DNA of 64,000 bases from the NCBI GenBank assembly GCA_002794785.1, contig NBBA01000022.1:434001-498000 (forward strand), written 5' to 3'. A program made the translations under genes and the position numbers. Source of the DNA: Coniferiporia sulphurascens. Its lineage: Eukaryota; Basidiomycota; Agaricomycetes; Hymenochaetales; Hymenochaetaceae. The notes under the pieces are model-generated. The model saw only the letters and a program-made list of their open reading frames with translations, did not search any database and was not told the origin of the DNA. This document shows, one piece after another, positions 22,568-34,447 of this stretch. Position 1 is the stretch's first letter. Each line of letters starts with the position of its first letter.

Positions 22568-24237
22568 TCAGACAAACTTCATCCTCGTCCCCTGTGCTGG
22601 CACAATCGCTGCGCTCTGCTTCTCCTTCAGCCGTCGCTTCGCCTCCCACGACGGGTGCAGTGGCTTGCTCGCCAAGTCCTCCCTCGCAAAGCCAGGCGCA
22701 CGCGAGCCGTAGCCTTGGTCTTGATGAACTTGACGTTGCACGCCCTGGTGCGGCTCCCCACGTCCACGGCCGCGGCCATCTGGAGGGCCTGCAGAATGAC
22801 CCGAGGGTGCGTGTGCCGCCCGACCACGTCCTCTAGACCCTCCACCTCGACTCAAGGCACCACCGCGCGCACGCGACTCGTACGCCCTTTGCACGGCGTC
22901 ATCACCAGACTCGAGCTGTTTCTTCAAGTGGTTTGCGTTCTTCCCGTACTTCTTTTCCCATATCCTAAAACACGAATTAGCTTTTTAGCATACAAATCAA
23001 ACACATAGAATGCTGTTCGACGCACGCTTTACGGGCCCTTTGACCCCTCCTATTTTTCTTTACGGGGCCGTCTGCAAGGTCGGCCTCCGCATCGCTCCAC
23101 TCTGAGTCCGACCCGCCGGCGATGAATCCGACGGACAATGATGGCAGGAATGTCGACTCCCCTGCCTTTGCCGGCTTTGTTTCTGGGGCTGGACGCGCTT
23201 TCTTCATAGCCTTTTGTGGTACCGGAGACATAGATCGAGATCCTTCGATTGAGGTCGAGGACGACTGAACGTTGTCTGAGTCCTGTGAGTGCACAGACCC
23301 TGACTCCCACTCATCATCTACAACATCCTGCTCAGATACATTTTCGTCTTCCTCATCAAAACCTCCCCAGGATCCGTCAGGGTTTGACTCTACCTCCTCC
23401 TGCTCGTTATCGTCGTCACACGCTACAACATCCATTCCTTTGGCTGGATCCTCTTCGTCTTCCTCCACGATATCGTCATCCGATATGGCCTGCATCCCTT
23501 TGTCCTTTTCTCCTTCTCCTAATACAGCCCTCAATGTCTGCACTAAACGAGAAATCTCCTGAGCCAACACTTTCGAGCTCAGAAGTCGGTTCACTACCAA
23601 TGCGCGTTGTGGCATGACTTCAGCCGGATTTGTCCCGTCCGGAAATTTTAGTTCGTTTGCGACAACGTCCCGACAGCACTGGTTTCTCAAAAGGATCGCG
23701 TCCTTATTGATTTTAGAGCGTAGTGCCTGAACAGCGATATGCTCGTGATCAACATGCTTCTGTTTAAAGTTCAATGTTTTACATTATAGGGGTATAGCGA
23801 ATGACAGTACCTTTAAGCATTCCAGTTGCGCTTCGAGGGAGATTACTGCCCCATCGTCGTCGTTGACTTTCCTGGGTGAGCAGGTTAAATAGAGCACGTC
23901 CAGAGAGCAGCGGTCGCGACACACCGAGCATCCTTCAGTTTCTTCACAACCTTTTGGGTTTCAAACGTTTTGGCTTTCTTGCTCGCCTTTTTCACTTCCT
24001 TAACGCCATGATGCTACGCTTGCGAAATTTATGCCTCAGTTTGAAAGGAAAAAAATGCAGAAACGGGACGCAGACAGAAAACGTACAAGTTTCGCGCGTA
24101 ATGTCGCCGAAATATCTTCCTGGAAGCATATCTCAGACATTTTGGTGGTATGCTCATGCGTTGAAACTCACCTCATTGTCCTTTCCGGCAGCTTCGCGCT
24201 TTCTCTTCACCCCACGCTTGAATTCGGTGCTCGGCAT
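22568..24237 (-). CDS. BUD22: Bud22-like small-subunit ribosome biogenesis factor
   Basis: Five exons, complement(22568-22964, 23026-23759, 23811-23871, 23925-24013, 24172-24237), encode 448 aa. The first exon is 66 bases and followed by a 158-base intron, long for this window. The N terminus is basic and helical (MPSTEFKRGVKRKREAAGKD), followed by ISLEAQLECLKKHVDHEHIA, a long acidic middle, and the family's C-terminal signature: FLPSLSVGFIAGGSDSEW, KKNRRGQRARKAIWEKKYG, NANHLKKQ, and LHPSWEAKRRLKEKQSAAIV. Yeast Bud22 acts in the nucleolus in early 18S rRNA processing; the vertebrate relative is SRFBP1. An Arg/Gly-rich segment lies between the last two motifs. The gene shares a 127-base promoter with CET1. 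Confidence 0.88.
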
Positions 24238-24364
24238 AGTAAAAATATGTAAAAGAACGATGCATATGGCGGTCAAGCAGTGACCGGGATTTGCCCATAA
24301 AGGAAAGCGATCAGTTCTCGGCTGCGCCAAACACAATCTACCGAGAACTAACGGTCGCGAGAGT
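24238..24364. promoter_or_regulatory. Bidirectional promoter, BUD22 / CET1
   Basis: The shortest divergent spacer in the window (127 bases). No TATA box seen; both genes serve basic RNA metabolism. Confidence 0.6.
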
Positions 24365-25554
24365 ATGAACAGCGACAACGAAGGCGCAACCGCTGCAGAC
24401 ATTTTTCTTCGTCGCCACCGTAGGCGGACTCCTTCCCCGCCGAATCCATCAAAGAAAACGCGCTACTCGCCCTCAACATCGCGTCCGTCGACTTCAAACG
24501 GCATGGGCTCGCACCTGAGACCACTCTCGCTCTCCATCCTCGGGGTCGAGCCCATTGACGAGTTCATTAGAGAAATCGCCGACTGGATACACGGCCTGAT
24601 CCTGTCTCGGCCTCCGGACATGGTGGGGCAAATAGAAGTTGAAGCGAAGTTGGGTCTGCTCAAGTATCGGGATAACAATGCACGAGTCGCGTTCCCTGTG
24701 CTTGTCGAGACGAGTGAGTTAGCTGTTATTCTTTTTCATCTTCCCTCTCTAGGCGCTCATGGACGTGTCAAACAGTTCTCGCCGCTGGGCAAGAGCATAG
24801 GTTTGAGTCAAATATGACCGCAGTATGTACCGTCTTTGCCAAGTTTTCTTTCAAAGGTATGTTCTGAGCACTTCGCCTCAGGCTCAGCACAAGCATTTCA
24901 ATACCATGTTGAACAAGCTCGAGGCCTCGCATCAACCGACACAGCCGACAACCCCCCTCCGCTATCAGCATTCCTTCCTCATTGACTCGTTCTATCCTTC
25001 TGACGGACGCGACGGTGATAAAATCCGCGTTACCAGAGACGAGAAAACCGGCGAGATCAAGGAGTGCTTGAAAAAAATTCGGCTCGGGAACCTAGATATA
25101 TATAGTCCGAAGCAGAATGCTGACTGGCGGGTGAGCGTGAATGTGGAAATGCCAGGTACGTTGTCTATCTACTCGAAAGCACACCGTTGATTAAATAAAC
25201 TGCTCCCAGTCTCCCATCCCATAGGATCTGCCAGTTTTACTCGGAGGAAAGACCGAATGTCATATTCACACGAGGAGTTTGTGATAGACCTTACTCAGGT
25301 CACTCAGACAACTGGTCAGGGGCAGGTAGGTAGCGTCACTCATAATTCGATTGACTATCTAATGTTGTCTATAGCAACAGCAAGTCATGCATGAGCTAGA
25401 GGTCGAATTCGCTCGTTCGTCGTTTCTTCTGTCTACGGCAACTGTTCGTGGCGATGAGGCAGTTTCTCCCCTTGAGCGCGACGCGTTCGATGAGCTCGTC
25501 CGCGCATTTGTTAACAACGTACGGATTCTAGCGCGGAACACAATACCTGCCTAG
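24365..25554 (+). CDS. CET1: mRNA-capping RNA 5'-triphosphatase (Cet1-like)
   Basis: Five exons (24365-24713, 24776-24822, 24882-25155, 25210-25325, 25375-25554) encode 321 aa. The enzyme removes the gamma phosphate from nascent mRNA in the first capping step, in a metal-dependent tunnel fold specific to fungi, protists and some viruses. Seen: a basic Ser/Pro-rich N-terminal region, the two metal-binding ExE strands (IEVEAKLG near residue 100 and ELEVEFARS near residue 265), the HRFESNMTAAQHKHFNTMLN segment and the RRKDRMSY strand. The acceptors for introns 1 and 2 are not the first AGs; the chosen ones alone give the conserved joins ET|ILA and MTA|AQHKHFN. Spacing and length fit the catalytic domain of Cet1/Pct1. 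Confidence 0.9.
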
Positions 25555-25863
25555 CAATTCGTCCTCCAAACGGCAGGTAACCATATTTCTATTGGCTTAA
25601 TCAAAAGTTTCTGTATTTATATACATCCCCCCTATACGTCTTGCTATTACTTAGAGAAAATTTGTATTCCAAGAAGGGTTTGTAATATCGGGACCGAGAG
25701 CCTGAAAGAGGCGCTGGAGTGGAGAACTGATGCAACCGTTCCCTGTTATAGGCACGTTTGATGAATGAAATTTTTTACTAGGCTCGGGGGTGTCTTCGGC
25801 GAACGAAACGCCCAGGTCTATAGATATTGAGGGCTATATGACGCTCCCTCCGACTCCTGCCAA
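25555..25863. other. 3'-3' gap between CET1 and TDG
   Basis: About 310 bases between convergent stops; T-rich, no gene seen. Confidence 0.6.
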
Positions 25864-27414
25864 TCATACAGGCACTTCTTGCATTCTTGAGCAATCAAGT
25901 GTACCGTTTTTATGGTCACGAACATTTTCACGGAGCACTTTAAGAAGATTGGTTTTCCCCAGCAACTAGCGGAAGTCAATCGTTAGCAAAATCAATTAAA
26001 TGCTTAAAATAAAATTGACTCACCGTCATGTTAGTAGCCAGCCCAGAGGAGCTTGGCGAGCAAAAGAACAAAGTTTCCCGGGTGACTGCAAAAATGATTA
26101 GAAAAGAGGAAGGGACATGACTGGCTCCTCTAAGAGCGTTATTGCTCTCCGGGTCCGAACCCGCCAAGGCTTCCAATCAGACATGACTCAATCGCATGGA
26201 TGAATAGCACGCGGCAGTGCCTGCCAAAACTGTCTAGAAAAGTCACTTACGGGACCCAGCCTCTCCGGGATGAACAACTTTGTACGGCCGTAGGCAGAAT
26301 CCGTCATCTAAAACCTCGCTGGAATTCTTTTTGGTGCACTTCCGTAAGCTAGGGGTATCCACTTGTTTCCCCATGCGGGGACGCTTTTTTGAGCTGGCAC
26401 CTGGGTCTGAGTTAGGTTCCAGAGAACCCGTACTGGCTATCGCTCGTTTGAAGCCCTTCTCTACGTTGAGCCACATCCCCTTTCCGATGAAGCAAACGAT
26501 ACGGGGCTTGTATTTGACCACTTTTTGGAGCAATATGGGCACAGAATCTACCATCTCTCTGTCGGAGATTTCGTCTGCCTAGTCGAGTAAGAATATTTGG
26601 TCAGTAATTGCTCACTATGGAAATGAAAGGGCGCACCCCGGAAGTAGGGCGGTCAACTAAGTCAGTCTATGATGGGGTGCGCTCGTCAGTTAGAAAGGCC
26701 TATTCTTCCATACCACATACTATTTAATAGGACATACAATACCGAGAGAATACAGACTCGGTAAGGTGTGATCCTCTGAGGCAGGAACGAGTCTATCAGT
26801 GAGACCTGAATAACATAAACAAACTTTCCAATAAGTACTAGCAAAATTAGTTCTCTTACCTGACCCGTAAAGCATCTTGTAAAAATGATTAGTTGGGTGC
26901 GCGAAATGGTGTCCTACTTCAGCTGAAAGCACCCCTGGACTACAGTTGATTATAGAATCCAATTAAGCTCTTTTCATTTAAGAGATTTAGCAAGCTAGAC
27001 ACTGACTTGATCCCGCAAAACATAACTGCAAAAATTCAATAAGGTTGACAAGAAAACATAGTGTCAAACAGTATGTAGCACACCTTCTAAGTTCTCGGCA
27101 AGGCAATCCGTGAGGTAGTCCAAATGCGCATACACCTCTGGCGCTGCATATCCCCTTTTTCGTTTTTCCTTCCGGGGTGATTTATCGCTCATCTGCAGGG
27201 CGCGTTTCTTTGGAGACGGTAAGGCGGGGACCGTCAATTCCGGAGCGCTCCCATTGGTCTCTGTCTTGATTCCCAACCGCGCGGACCTGCGATATAGCGA
27301 TGACTTTGACTCAGGTGCTTTGAACATAAAGCGTTGCACAGAACGTTGAAAACTATTGGTGGAACCTGCATCGAGTTTGGCATCAATATCTTTGTTATCG
27401 TCCTCTTGCTTCAT
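25864..27414 (-). CDS. TDG: G/T(U) mismatch-specific DNA glycosylase (TDG/Mug family)
   Basis: Eight exons, complement(25864-25965, 26024-26085, 26251-26578, 26637-26666, 26738-26805, 26860-26939, 27007-27025, 27084-27414), give 339 aa. The enzyme cuts T or U from G mismatches to begin base-excision repair in the nucleus. A basic N-terminal region (SPRKEKRKRGY) precedes the catalytic fold: CGINPGV with the active-site Asn, SAEVGHHFAHPTNHFYKMLY, GLTDRLVPASEDHTL, TDLVDRPTSG, RIVCFIGKGMW, and the CSPSSSGL wedge loop. A Lys/Ser-rich insert of about 50 residues with KKRPR and KCTKK patches interrupts the fold after the GKG strand. The intron at 26086-26250 is long (165 bases). The start is the first clear in-frame ATG; a 5' exon from an ATG at 27486 is possible. 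Confidence 0.87.
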
Positions 27415-27650
27415 TTGAGCGCACAAGCACGGAGGAAGAGGCTAAGGAACGTACACGTGTGTGTGGGTAGTCAGTCGCGTTGCCATGTTTGACTAACGAA
27501 CACCGCTCACAAGCTCACGCCTGCATCTACATCTTGTTCGAGCCACGATGAGCATCAGAATCTCACTCTCATTCGTACCATTCGTGGTTAACGGTCATTA
27601 CCCTCGACTTGACCCTCAAGCAAACATCTCGAGAAAAATCAGCCGGCACG
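27415..27650. promoter_or_regulatory. Bidirectional promoter, TDG / SEC14-like
   Basis: 236 bases between divergent start codons; includes CACGTGTGTGTG-like repeats near 27453-27465. Confidence 0.55.
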
Positions 27651-29070
27651 ATGTCCCCTGAACTTGCGGTTGACCGTGAGTATCCAAAACTCACAGGGGA
27701 ACAGGTGGCAACACTACGGAAGTTCAAGCAAGAACTTCTTGACGAAGGCATCATCACCGAAGACGGTGACTCCCTGGGGACGCAGCACGACTGGGTTCTG
27801 CTGTTAGTACTTTCCTTCAAGTTAAAGCGTGTCAGTCAAGTTAAATTTCTAGAAAAACACCCTACTTGCGGATGCAGGCGTTTTCTGCGTGCGAGGAAAT
27901 ACAATATCAAGAACGCAAAGTTAATGATCAAGAACTGTCTTGAATGGCGAAGAACGGTTCAAACCGTCGGAATTGACGAGCTCTATAGAAGATTTGACCC
28001 GTACGACGTGAGCACGAGGATGCTTCACACTACCTACCGGAACGTTTTTCTAACGGTGTCATTACTGTCGCTCGAAGTTTCCCGAAAGACAGGATGTCTT
28101 CAAGTATTGGCCAATATGGTATCACAAGGTAAGTGACGCCGACTACTGCGACCTAACGCAACGTAATGTTTCTCCAACAGACAGATAAAGTATGCTTGGG
28201 TATACACAATTCCAGGGTGTTCGTTAACTGATACATCGGATTTGCACTTCTCTATTCACCAGCTCGGTCGCCCCATAAACGTACAGTCTCTTGGCGCCAT
28301 TGATACGACGGGACTATACAAAGTAATCACCCCCGAAAGGTTCTGGGAATCTATGGTTACGACCGCCGACGGAGCGATGCGCGAGATCCTCGCAGGAAGT
28401 TCATACGCTGCGGGGAGATTAGTTGACGACATCTTCGTCATCGTTGATCTCAAAGACTTTGGGTAACATCTGGTTCCATCGTGACCTGCGAACTTTCTCC
28501 GTCGAATACCCGCTGACTGTATTACCCCTTTTCTCCCTGAAGTTTAAACAAATTCTGGCAAATGAAGAGCTTGATTAGGGATTCTTTCCAAATGTCTCAG
28601 GATTACTTCCCCGAGACGTGAGTTCGTTTCTACAGCTGCGCTAAATCGGGAACGCTCATGCTAGTCGCAGAATGGGCATACTGGTCGTGATTAACGCTCC
28701 ATATTCGTTTTCTGCTATATGGAACGCTGTCCGACCGTGGCTTGCGAAAGAAACGCAAGACAAAGTGCGTATTTTCGGTGAAGACTATAAGCCGTTCTTG
28801 CTTGAACACATCGATGCGGAGAACCTTCCCGCATCCCTCGGTGGGACGTGTACCTGCAGTGATGTAGGTGGTTGTGAGCTCAGCAACGTTGGACCGTGGA
28901 TGGAGGATCGTGAAGAAAGGCGTGCACGATGGCTCCGGGGAGAGATTCCTCAACCGGGTCTGAGCCTGGAGGGCAAGGAGAAGGGCAAAACAAGGCAGTT
29001 GAGCGACGCGTCCGAGGACCCGCCAGTTTCTCCTACGCACCAGCATACTCCTCATGCAGGCGAATATTGA
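27651..29070 (+). CDS. SEC14: SEC14-type phosphatidylinositol-transfer protein (CRAL-TRIO)
   Basis: Seven exons (27651-27802, 27878-28007, 28078-28128, 28181-28189, 28263-28462, 28543-28617, 28671-29070) encode 338 aa. It exchanges phosphatidylinositol and phosphatidylcholine between membranes at the Golgi. Seen: the CRAL-TRIO N-terminal helices (RFLRARKYNIKNAKLMIKNC), FPERQDVFKYWPIWYHK, LGRPINVQSLGAIDTTGLYK, FVIVDLKDFGLNKFWQM, SQDYFPETMGILVVINAPYS, and WLAKETQDKVRIFG, then a GGTCTC segment. Exon 4 is a 9-base microexon coding TDK, needed to join HK to LGRP. The C-terminal 70 residues are charged and disordered (GPWMEDREERRARWLRGE). All introns GT-AG. Confidence 0.92.
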
Positions 29071-29330
29071 GCGTCTCGTCTTGTGTATTGTAACTGCGTT
29101 CGCTCTTTTCCCGTAGTTTACTTAAATATAACACATTTTTTAAATGAATTTAAGTCGCGTCAATATAATGCATCACTAGCCGCCGCCGGATCAGCTGCTT
29201 TGGACCTGCCGGCCGCCGTCATGGTGGTCTTCACCGGGACCTCCTTTCAACACCTTAGTATCCCCTCGCGAACCTCCGAACTGTCTGAAGACACATTTAG
29301 GGCGCGAATTCGTCGCGTATCGTCATCAAG

Positions 29331-30604
29331 ATGGCGGGCATCCTAACAATTCTGCTAATGTCGACCATACTGGGAGCAACGTCATTCGGCATTGGCATGC
29401 TGCCCTTGTTCTTTACATTTTCAAGTAAACATCTACCCGTCCCTTAAAACAACGTCAATGGATTAATCGCGTTGGTTTAGGAGCGCGAATTGCATATCTC
29501 TCTACTCTTGGTACGGGTCTGCTACTCGGTGCAGCGTTGGGAATTATAATTCCGGAGTGAGTGTACCAGCTGCTTTCTTCGAGATGGATGCTCACTGGTT
29601 TCCAGAGGAATAGAAACGCTGGTTTCTTCACCTAACTCCTCTGACCCGGCCACCAAGATCGCACTCTCCCTCCTCAGCGGGTTCGCGTTCATGCTCCTTG
29701 TCGAGCAGTTCTCCGGTCATCATGAACACTCGCATACTAAACACCCACATTCGCCACTCCCTACCACTGCACCTCTAGAGTCGCTTCACCCCGGGCCGTT
29801 CCGTGGCGCAGGCCCTCACGGCCCCAGCGGAAACGACTCTTCAGACGTGTTCGTGAGTGAAGGAGAATTCGACATGGGTCTCTCCGAGCTGGAGAACGCG
29901 AGAGGCTCAGGTTTAGGACATCCGACAGCCGGGGCGGATGACCAAATGGAGACTGAAAGAGCGCGTGCGCTACCGCTAACCCTTGGACTGGTGATACACA
30001 GTCTGGCGGACGGGCTTGCGCTAGGGGCGTCCGCACTCCCAAGGAATGGTGGCGGAGATGGAGATAATGCTGGCGCATCGAATCCGAACCTGCAGTTATC
30101 ATTCCTGGTCTTTCTGGCGTTGATTGTCCACAAAGGTAGGTTTCATGCAAACTTGGACTGTAATATGCAGTTTCTGAAACGAAAATTGACAAACGTGCTA
30201 AGCTCCAACTGCCCTTGCACTGTCAATGTCGTTGCTATCAAAAACGCTATCCTTTTCTGAGTGTAGGAAACACCTGGCGGCCTTCAGCGTGTCTACGCCC
30301 CTCGGCGCTCTTGCGTCTTTCGGTGTGCTTTCTTCTCTAGGGGCCGGTGCAGGCGACGGGCAGTGGACTGGAATCGCCTTACTTGTCTCTGTGAGTCCAT
30401 CCGAAATCTGCTGAGACAAAACACTGATCCGTTATGCAGGGAGGAACATTCCTCTACGTGGCGACAGTCTTACAGCCCATGTCGCGTCAGGATAGTCAGA
30501 CGTCATCCTCTCCAGAGATGGGCGAGAAAGTTCGAGCCGGATTAATTATTGTTGGGATGTTCGTGCCCTTTTCGATTTCACTGGCTGTTGGGCACGGGCA
30601 TTGA
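29331..30604 (+). CDS. ZIP-family metal transporter (ZIP9/SLC39A9-like)
   Basis: Five exons (29331-29424, 29481-29556, 29606-30135, 30203-30390, 30440-30604) encode 350 aa. ZIP proteins carry Zn2+ or other divalent metals into the cytosol from the Golgi or outside. Seen: hydrophobic segments from the start (MAGILTILLMSTILGATSFG), a His-rich cytosolic loop (HHEHSHTKHPH) followed by about 75 acidic/Gly residues, then TM4-5 with the metal-site signature HSLADGLALGASA and the HKAPTALALSMSLL helix, and the final VPFSISLAVGHGH helix. The short form and these motifs match the ZIP9/yeast Atx2 branch. Lies 260 bases after SEC14 on the same strand. Confidence 0.9.
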
Positions 30605-30974
30605 GCTGCAAACCGTGCGTCCTTGCGCATTTTCGACATAATTTCAATGGACATTTATCGCTACAAGTATACTACGCTCGCATATTCGATCGCAAATATA
30701 GAATAGCATTCAGAAGGTGGGAATGAAATGTGTACAGATATATATCGTCATTTCCGTAAATAGACTCAGCCCCGCCTCCCGCCGGTGGGGCAGTATCCTG
30801 GGGCCCTGGCTCGCTTCTGCGCGCTTGTGTTGGCTCTGACGCGTCGGCAAGTCACGCCGAGTCAAACGGGCTCGCAGACGAGTATAAGTACTGCTACACA
30901 CACACCCAGGATATGGCAGCCTTCTGCCGCACCCCAAGAACAATAGCGTGACCAGCGACAACTCTCCTCTATCA
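30605..30974. other. Promoter region of the SWIM-ligase gene
   Basis: 370 bases; a GAGTATAAGTA element at about 30880-30890 may serve as TATA. No gene seen. Confidence 0.5.
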
Positions 30975-32902
30975 ATGTCAGCCAACGACGACCTGTCTGT
31001 CATCAACGGCATCAAGCCCAAGAAGTACCTCGCGGACGGGGACGAATGCGAAGCCAAATCACACACCAGGTCAGACGACTTGTTCACGCTGTTTATCCCC
31101 CCATCCGAGCTGCTTCTGAGGCGGGCACTTTCCACACACAAGCAATTCCGTGTATAAATTAAAGAGGACATGGGACCATTATTACTGGTGAGTCACTCGA
31201 GAGTTTGCGCTGCGCTTTAATTAATTTCTGGTGCTGGCGTCTTCCCGGCTACTATAGCACTTGTCCTGTACGATACAGTAGCCCATTTGGATCGTTAGTT
31301 TGCTCTCTAATTGTTACTCACGAAGGCATGGCGAAACCAAGCACGCGCTCCCGTTAGTGCACGTACTTGCAAGCATCTTCGTTCTGTTCTAGGCGATGCA
31401 TATGAGGATGCGCGCATCAAGCAAATGAACCCTGATGGCGTCGCAACTAGCTCGACCTCCAAAGGCAGCAAGGCTAAACACACGAAGAGGAAAAAGCAAG
31501 TTGACGAGGACGACGAAGACGTAGATAGGAGCCCAGCAAAGAAGGCTAGATCCATCGAGAAGTCCGCACCTGAAAGCGGACAAAAGCGTGACGATAACAG
31601 CGAGGAAGAAAGCGAGGAGGACGGCGACGGGAAGAAGACAGTCGCCCTCCTGCTTGCGGTCAAGTGGGACATTGAGAAGGGTGCAGACCCGACAGGATGG
31701 TGGATGTCAGAGAAGCTGGACGGCGTCCGGTATGTCGGCTCGTAATTCATCTCGTCTTATTGAACTAATCTCGGTCTGTTTGTCAGCGTCTTTTGGGATG
31801 GGAAGAGGATGTTAAGCCGCCTTGGGAATGCGTTCACTCCGCCGAAGTGGTTCATTGAAAGTAACTATTGTCTCCGTCTTAAACTTGACATCGGACTTGA
31901 ATCCTGTCCTTCTCAGATTTGCCCAAAGATGTTACGTTGGACGGGGAGGTAGGTCGTGTTCTTTCAATTGTTCTCCTTCGATTGATGTTTGACGGCGCTT
32001 TGCCCATTTTTAGCTCTTTGGTGGGCGCGGCCAGTTCCAAAGTGCTGTCTCCATAGTCAAAACACCGAATACGCCGCATTGGAAGAATATCACGTTCCAA
32101 CTCTTTGATGTACCATCCATGGAAAATGAACCCTTTGAGGACCGCTACAATTGGCTTAAATCGACATTCATGAAGCTTTCCGGTGAGAGAAAAGAGGGAC
32201 ACGTGACGGTCGTGGAGCATCTGAAGGCAAAAAGTCGCGAACATGTGCTGGAGACGCTGAAGGAAGTAGAACAATTGGGCGGAGAAGGCTTGATGTTGCG
32301 GAAACCTGGATCGTAAGCCATGGCTAATCATTTTCCCTTGACTTATCGGCATTTACCAATTACACAGTCAATACGAAAGATGCAGATCGTCCACGCTGCA
32401 GAAAATAAAAGTGCGCATGCGTTGATCTCATTATTTCTCACTTCATGAGTCTGACCATTTTCATTAGACGTTCTATGACGCAGAAGCCAAAGTCACCGGT
32501 CACGTCCCCGGCAAGGGTAAGAATAAGGGGATATTGGGTGCCCTCAACTGCGTGATGGCTTCTGGGAAGGTCAGTTTTGATGAACTTCCGCGCAGCTATT
32601 CCATACTAGATGACACCCCTAGACGTTCAACGTGGGTACAGGATTCAGCGATAAGCAGCGCAGAAATCCGCCAAGAGTTGGCGTGATTATCACATATCGC
32701 TTCCAGGAACTCACTTTAGATGGCGTTCCAAGGCAAGCATGACAGTGGCAACAGCCGTATCCTTGTTGATAATTGTCTTACCAGGTTTCCATCGTTTATT
32801 GGCGAGGCGATAGACAAGGATCAGCCATTGGACACGGAGATACCTGAAAGAAGAAAGGTCATGGCGAAAGCAAGGTCCGATGAAGCCGAGCACGTCCGCT
32901 AG
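30975..32902 (+). CDS. ATP-dependent DNA ligase with N-terminal SWIM zinc finger
   Basis: Eleven exons (30975-31069, 31143-31187, 31258-31267, 31326-31729, 31787-31860, 31917-31948, 32014-32312, 32368-32410, 32468-32569, 32623-32732, 32785-32902) encode 443 aa. An N-terminal SWIM finger, C-x-C-x15-C-x-H at residues 47-67 (YYCTCPAWRNQ, ARTCKH), is followed by a Lys/Asp/Glu-rich linker with KKARS, then a compact ligase: EKLDGVR with the nucleotidyl lysine at about 180, LDGELFGGRG, EGLMLR, LQKIKTFYDAEAKV, and a small OB fold (GKGKNKGILGALNC, PPRVGVIITYRF). This is the minimal bacterial/phage/LigK-type architecture, not LIG1/3/4. It seals nicks with ATP; the finger probably adds nucleic-acid or protein binding. 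Exon 3 is 10 bases and codes part of the finger. Intron 10 is GC-AG. Confidence 0.88.
32733..32784 (+). other. GC-AG intron in the ligase gene
   Basis: Donor AAG|GCAAGC, acceptor CCAG; joins LDGVPR to FPSFIGEAID in frame. Confidence 0.85.
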
Positions 32903-34447
32903 TCTGCAGCTTCGTGCATATCGTCCCGTGTAAAGGACTAGACGCGTCATGTACACGGAGACCTTTCAGTTAGCGATAATGTTTATTCTTGATTTTGTGT
33001 GAATCGTACCGTTTCGTTAGACAGTTTGTAAGGTATAAGGAAACTGCTGTATATATCGTGTGAAGGAGACTATACCCTGGGCGAATAGATCTTCACAAAG
33101 ACGAAATGGCCACGGCGAGGAATGCGTCTCTAATCAGATGAAACCGGGTATTGGCATGACCTGTTTTGACGGTAAAACATGCTAACCAAACAGACCAGTA
33201 CCCCAAGGAACATATCATCGACCGCATGTTCGTCGACATGAGGAAACTCAGATTTCCGTATGCCTATAGAGGTGAACGTCCAGACCCAGACAGTGCTGTG
33301 TGCGACCAAGGACTCGGCAAGTCGGACATGGAGAAGGCTTTGAGGGGTGTGCACCCATGTGTGCCTCTTTTAAAGTTATACCAGAACCTTAACTAAAGGG
33401 AACCGTAGTGGAATGACACCCGTTTTGGCAAGCGGATACAAAGGGGGATGACAAGCACGAGCACCAGAGAGCAGAATCATCCAAACTATAAAGCGCCACC
33501 AATCCATTAAAACTAACACGGACGTAATGGTTTTGTTCCTGGATAAATGGAAAGAACCGGAGTCCCCAGTATATATTCCTGGCAGGCAGCGTGCACTCAG
33601 CCCTTTCCATTATTTTCTTGCGGAATTGGCCACGGCGGGGGGTTGATCTGGTATACCGGAGCCCCGCGAAGCACAGCGGCTAGGCACCAGCGCCGAATAA
33701 AAGGGTCTATCTCCAATACAGTGACTGGAAAAGCGGAGCGGACTCAGAGGCAGGCGGGGTGCGAGCAGGACGGCACTTTCTGAGAACGATGCTTGGAGTG
33801 CAAAGCCACCGAACTTGAGCGGAGATCGGCGATAAGAAGGCGAGTGTGTGTGAGGACTGCCAGTTGTGCTGGAAAGCCGCGTGGCGAAGATCTAATTGAG
33901 CAATACAATCGGCATAATGAATCGCTATCTACCCACCGGGGATCCAATGGAAAGGGCTGATGAGGACCGTGCAGCATCCTGCGACCTAACTATCACCGCG
34001 TCTCAAGGCATCGTTGACTCATGCACCATGCCGTTATTTTGACGGGGGTTCGCAGACTCAAAGGGGAGGCACCGTCACTGTCGTTCTTAATCTCCTGTCT
34101 GAACGGAGCACCAGAATGCAGCCTTGTTCGTCGGACATGATGGTTTGGGGTCAAGCCGGAACCGTTCACAAGTAGCGTTGCCGCATTGGGCCGTTCTATC
34201 TTCAGCGGAGTGACGCCCACGTGCATCGTGACAGGTCGTGTTACCGGTTGCAGGCCCGACGAAAATCCAATTTCATTTCATTGATTATAGCTACATTGTT
34301 GTCATCCAAATACCGAGAAAGAAAAAGAAAAAGAGAAACTACAGCTACTAAAACACAAGAGTCCGCATAATTCTGGGTATTAGCTGAAAATCTAAAGTTT
34401 ATGGTAATGTAAATATCGTTTGTCTTCCATATTCGTATAATGCAATG
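32903..34447. other. Intergenic gap between ligase and TCP11 3' ends
   Basis: About 1.5 kb between convergent genes. ORFs at 33166-33396 and 33547-33783 have no signature or splice partners. Nothing else recognised. Confidence 0.5.
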
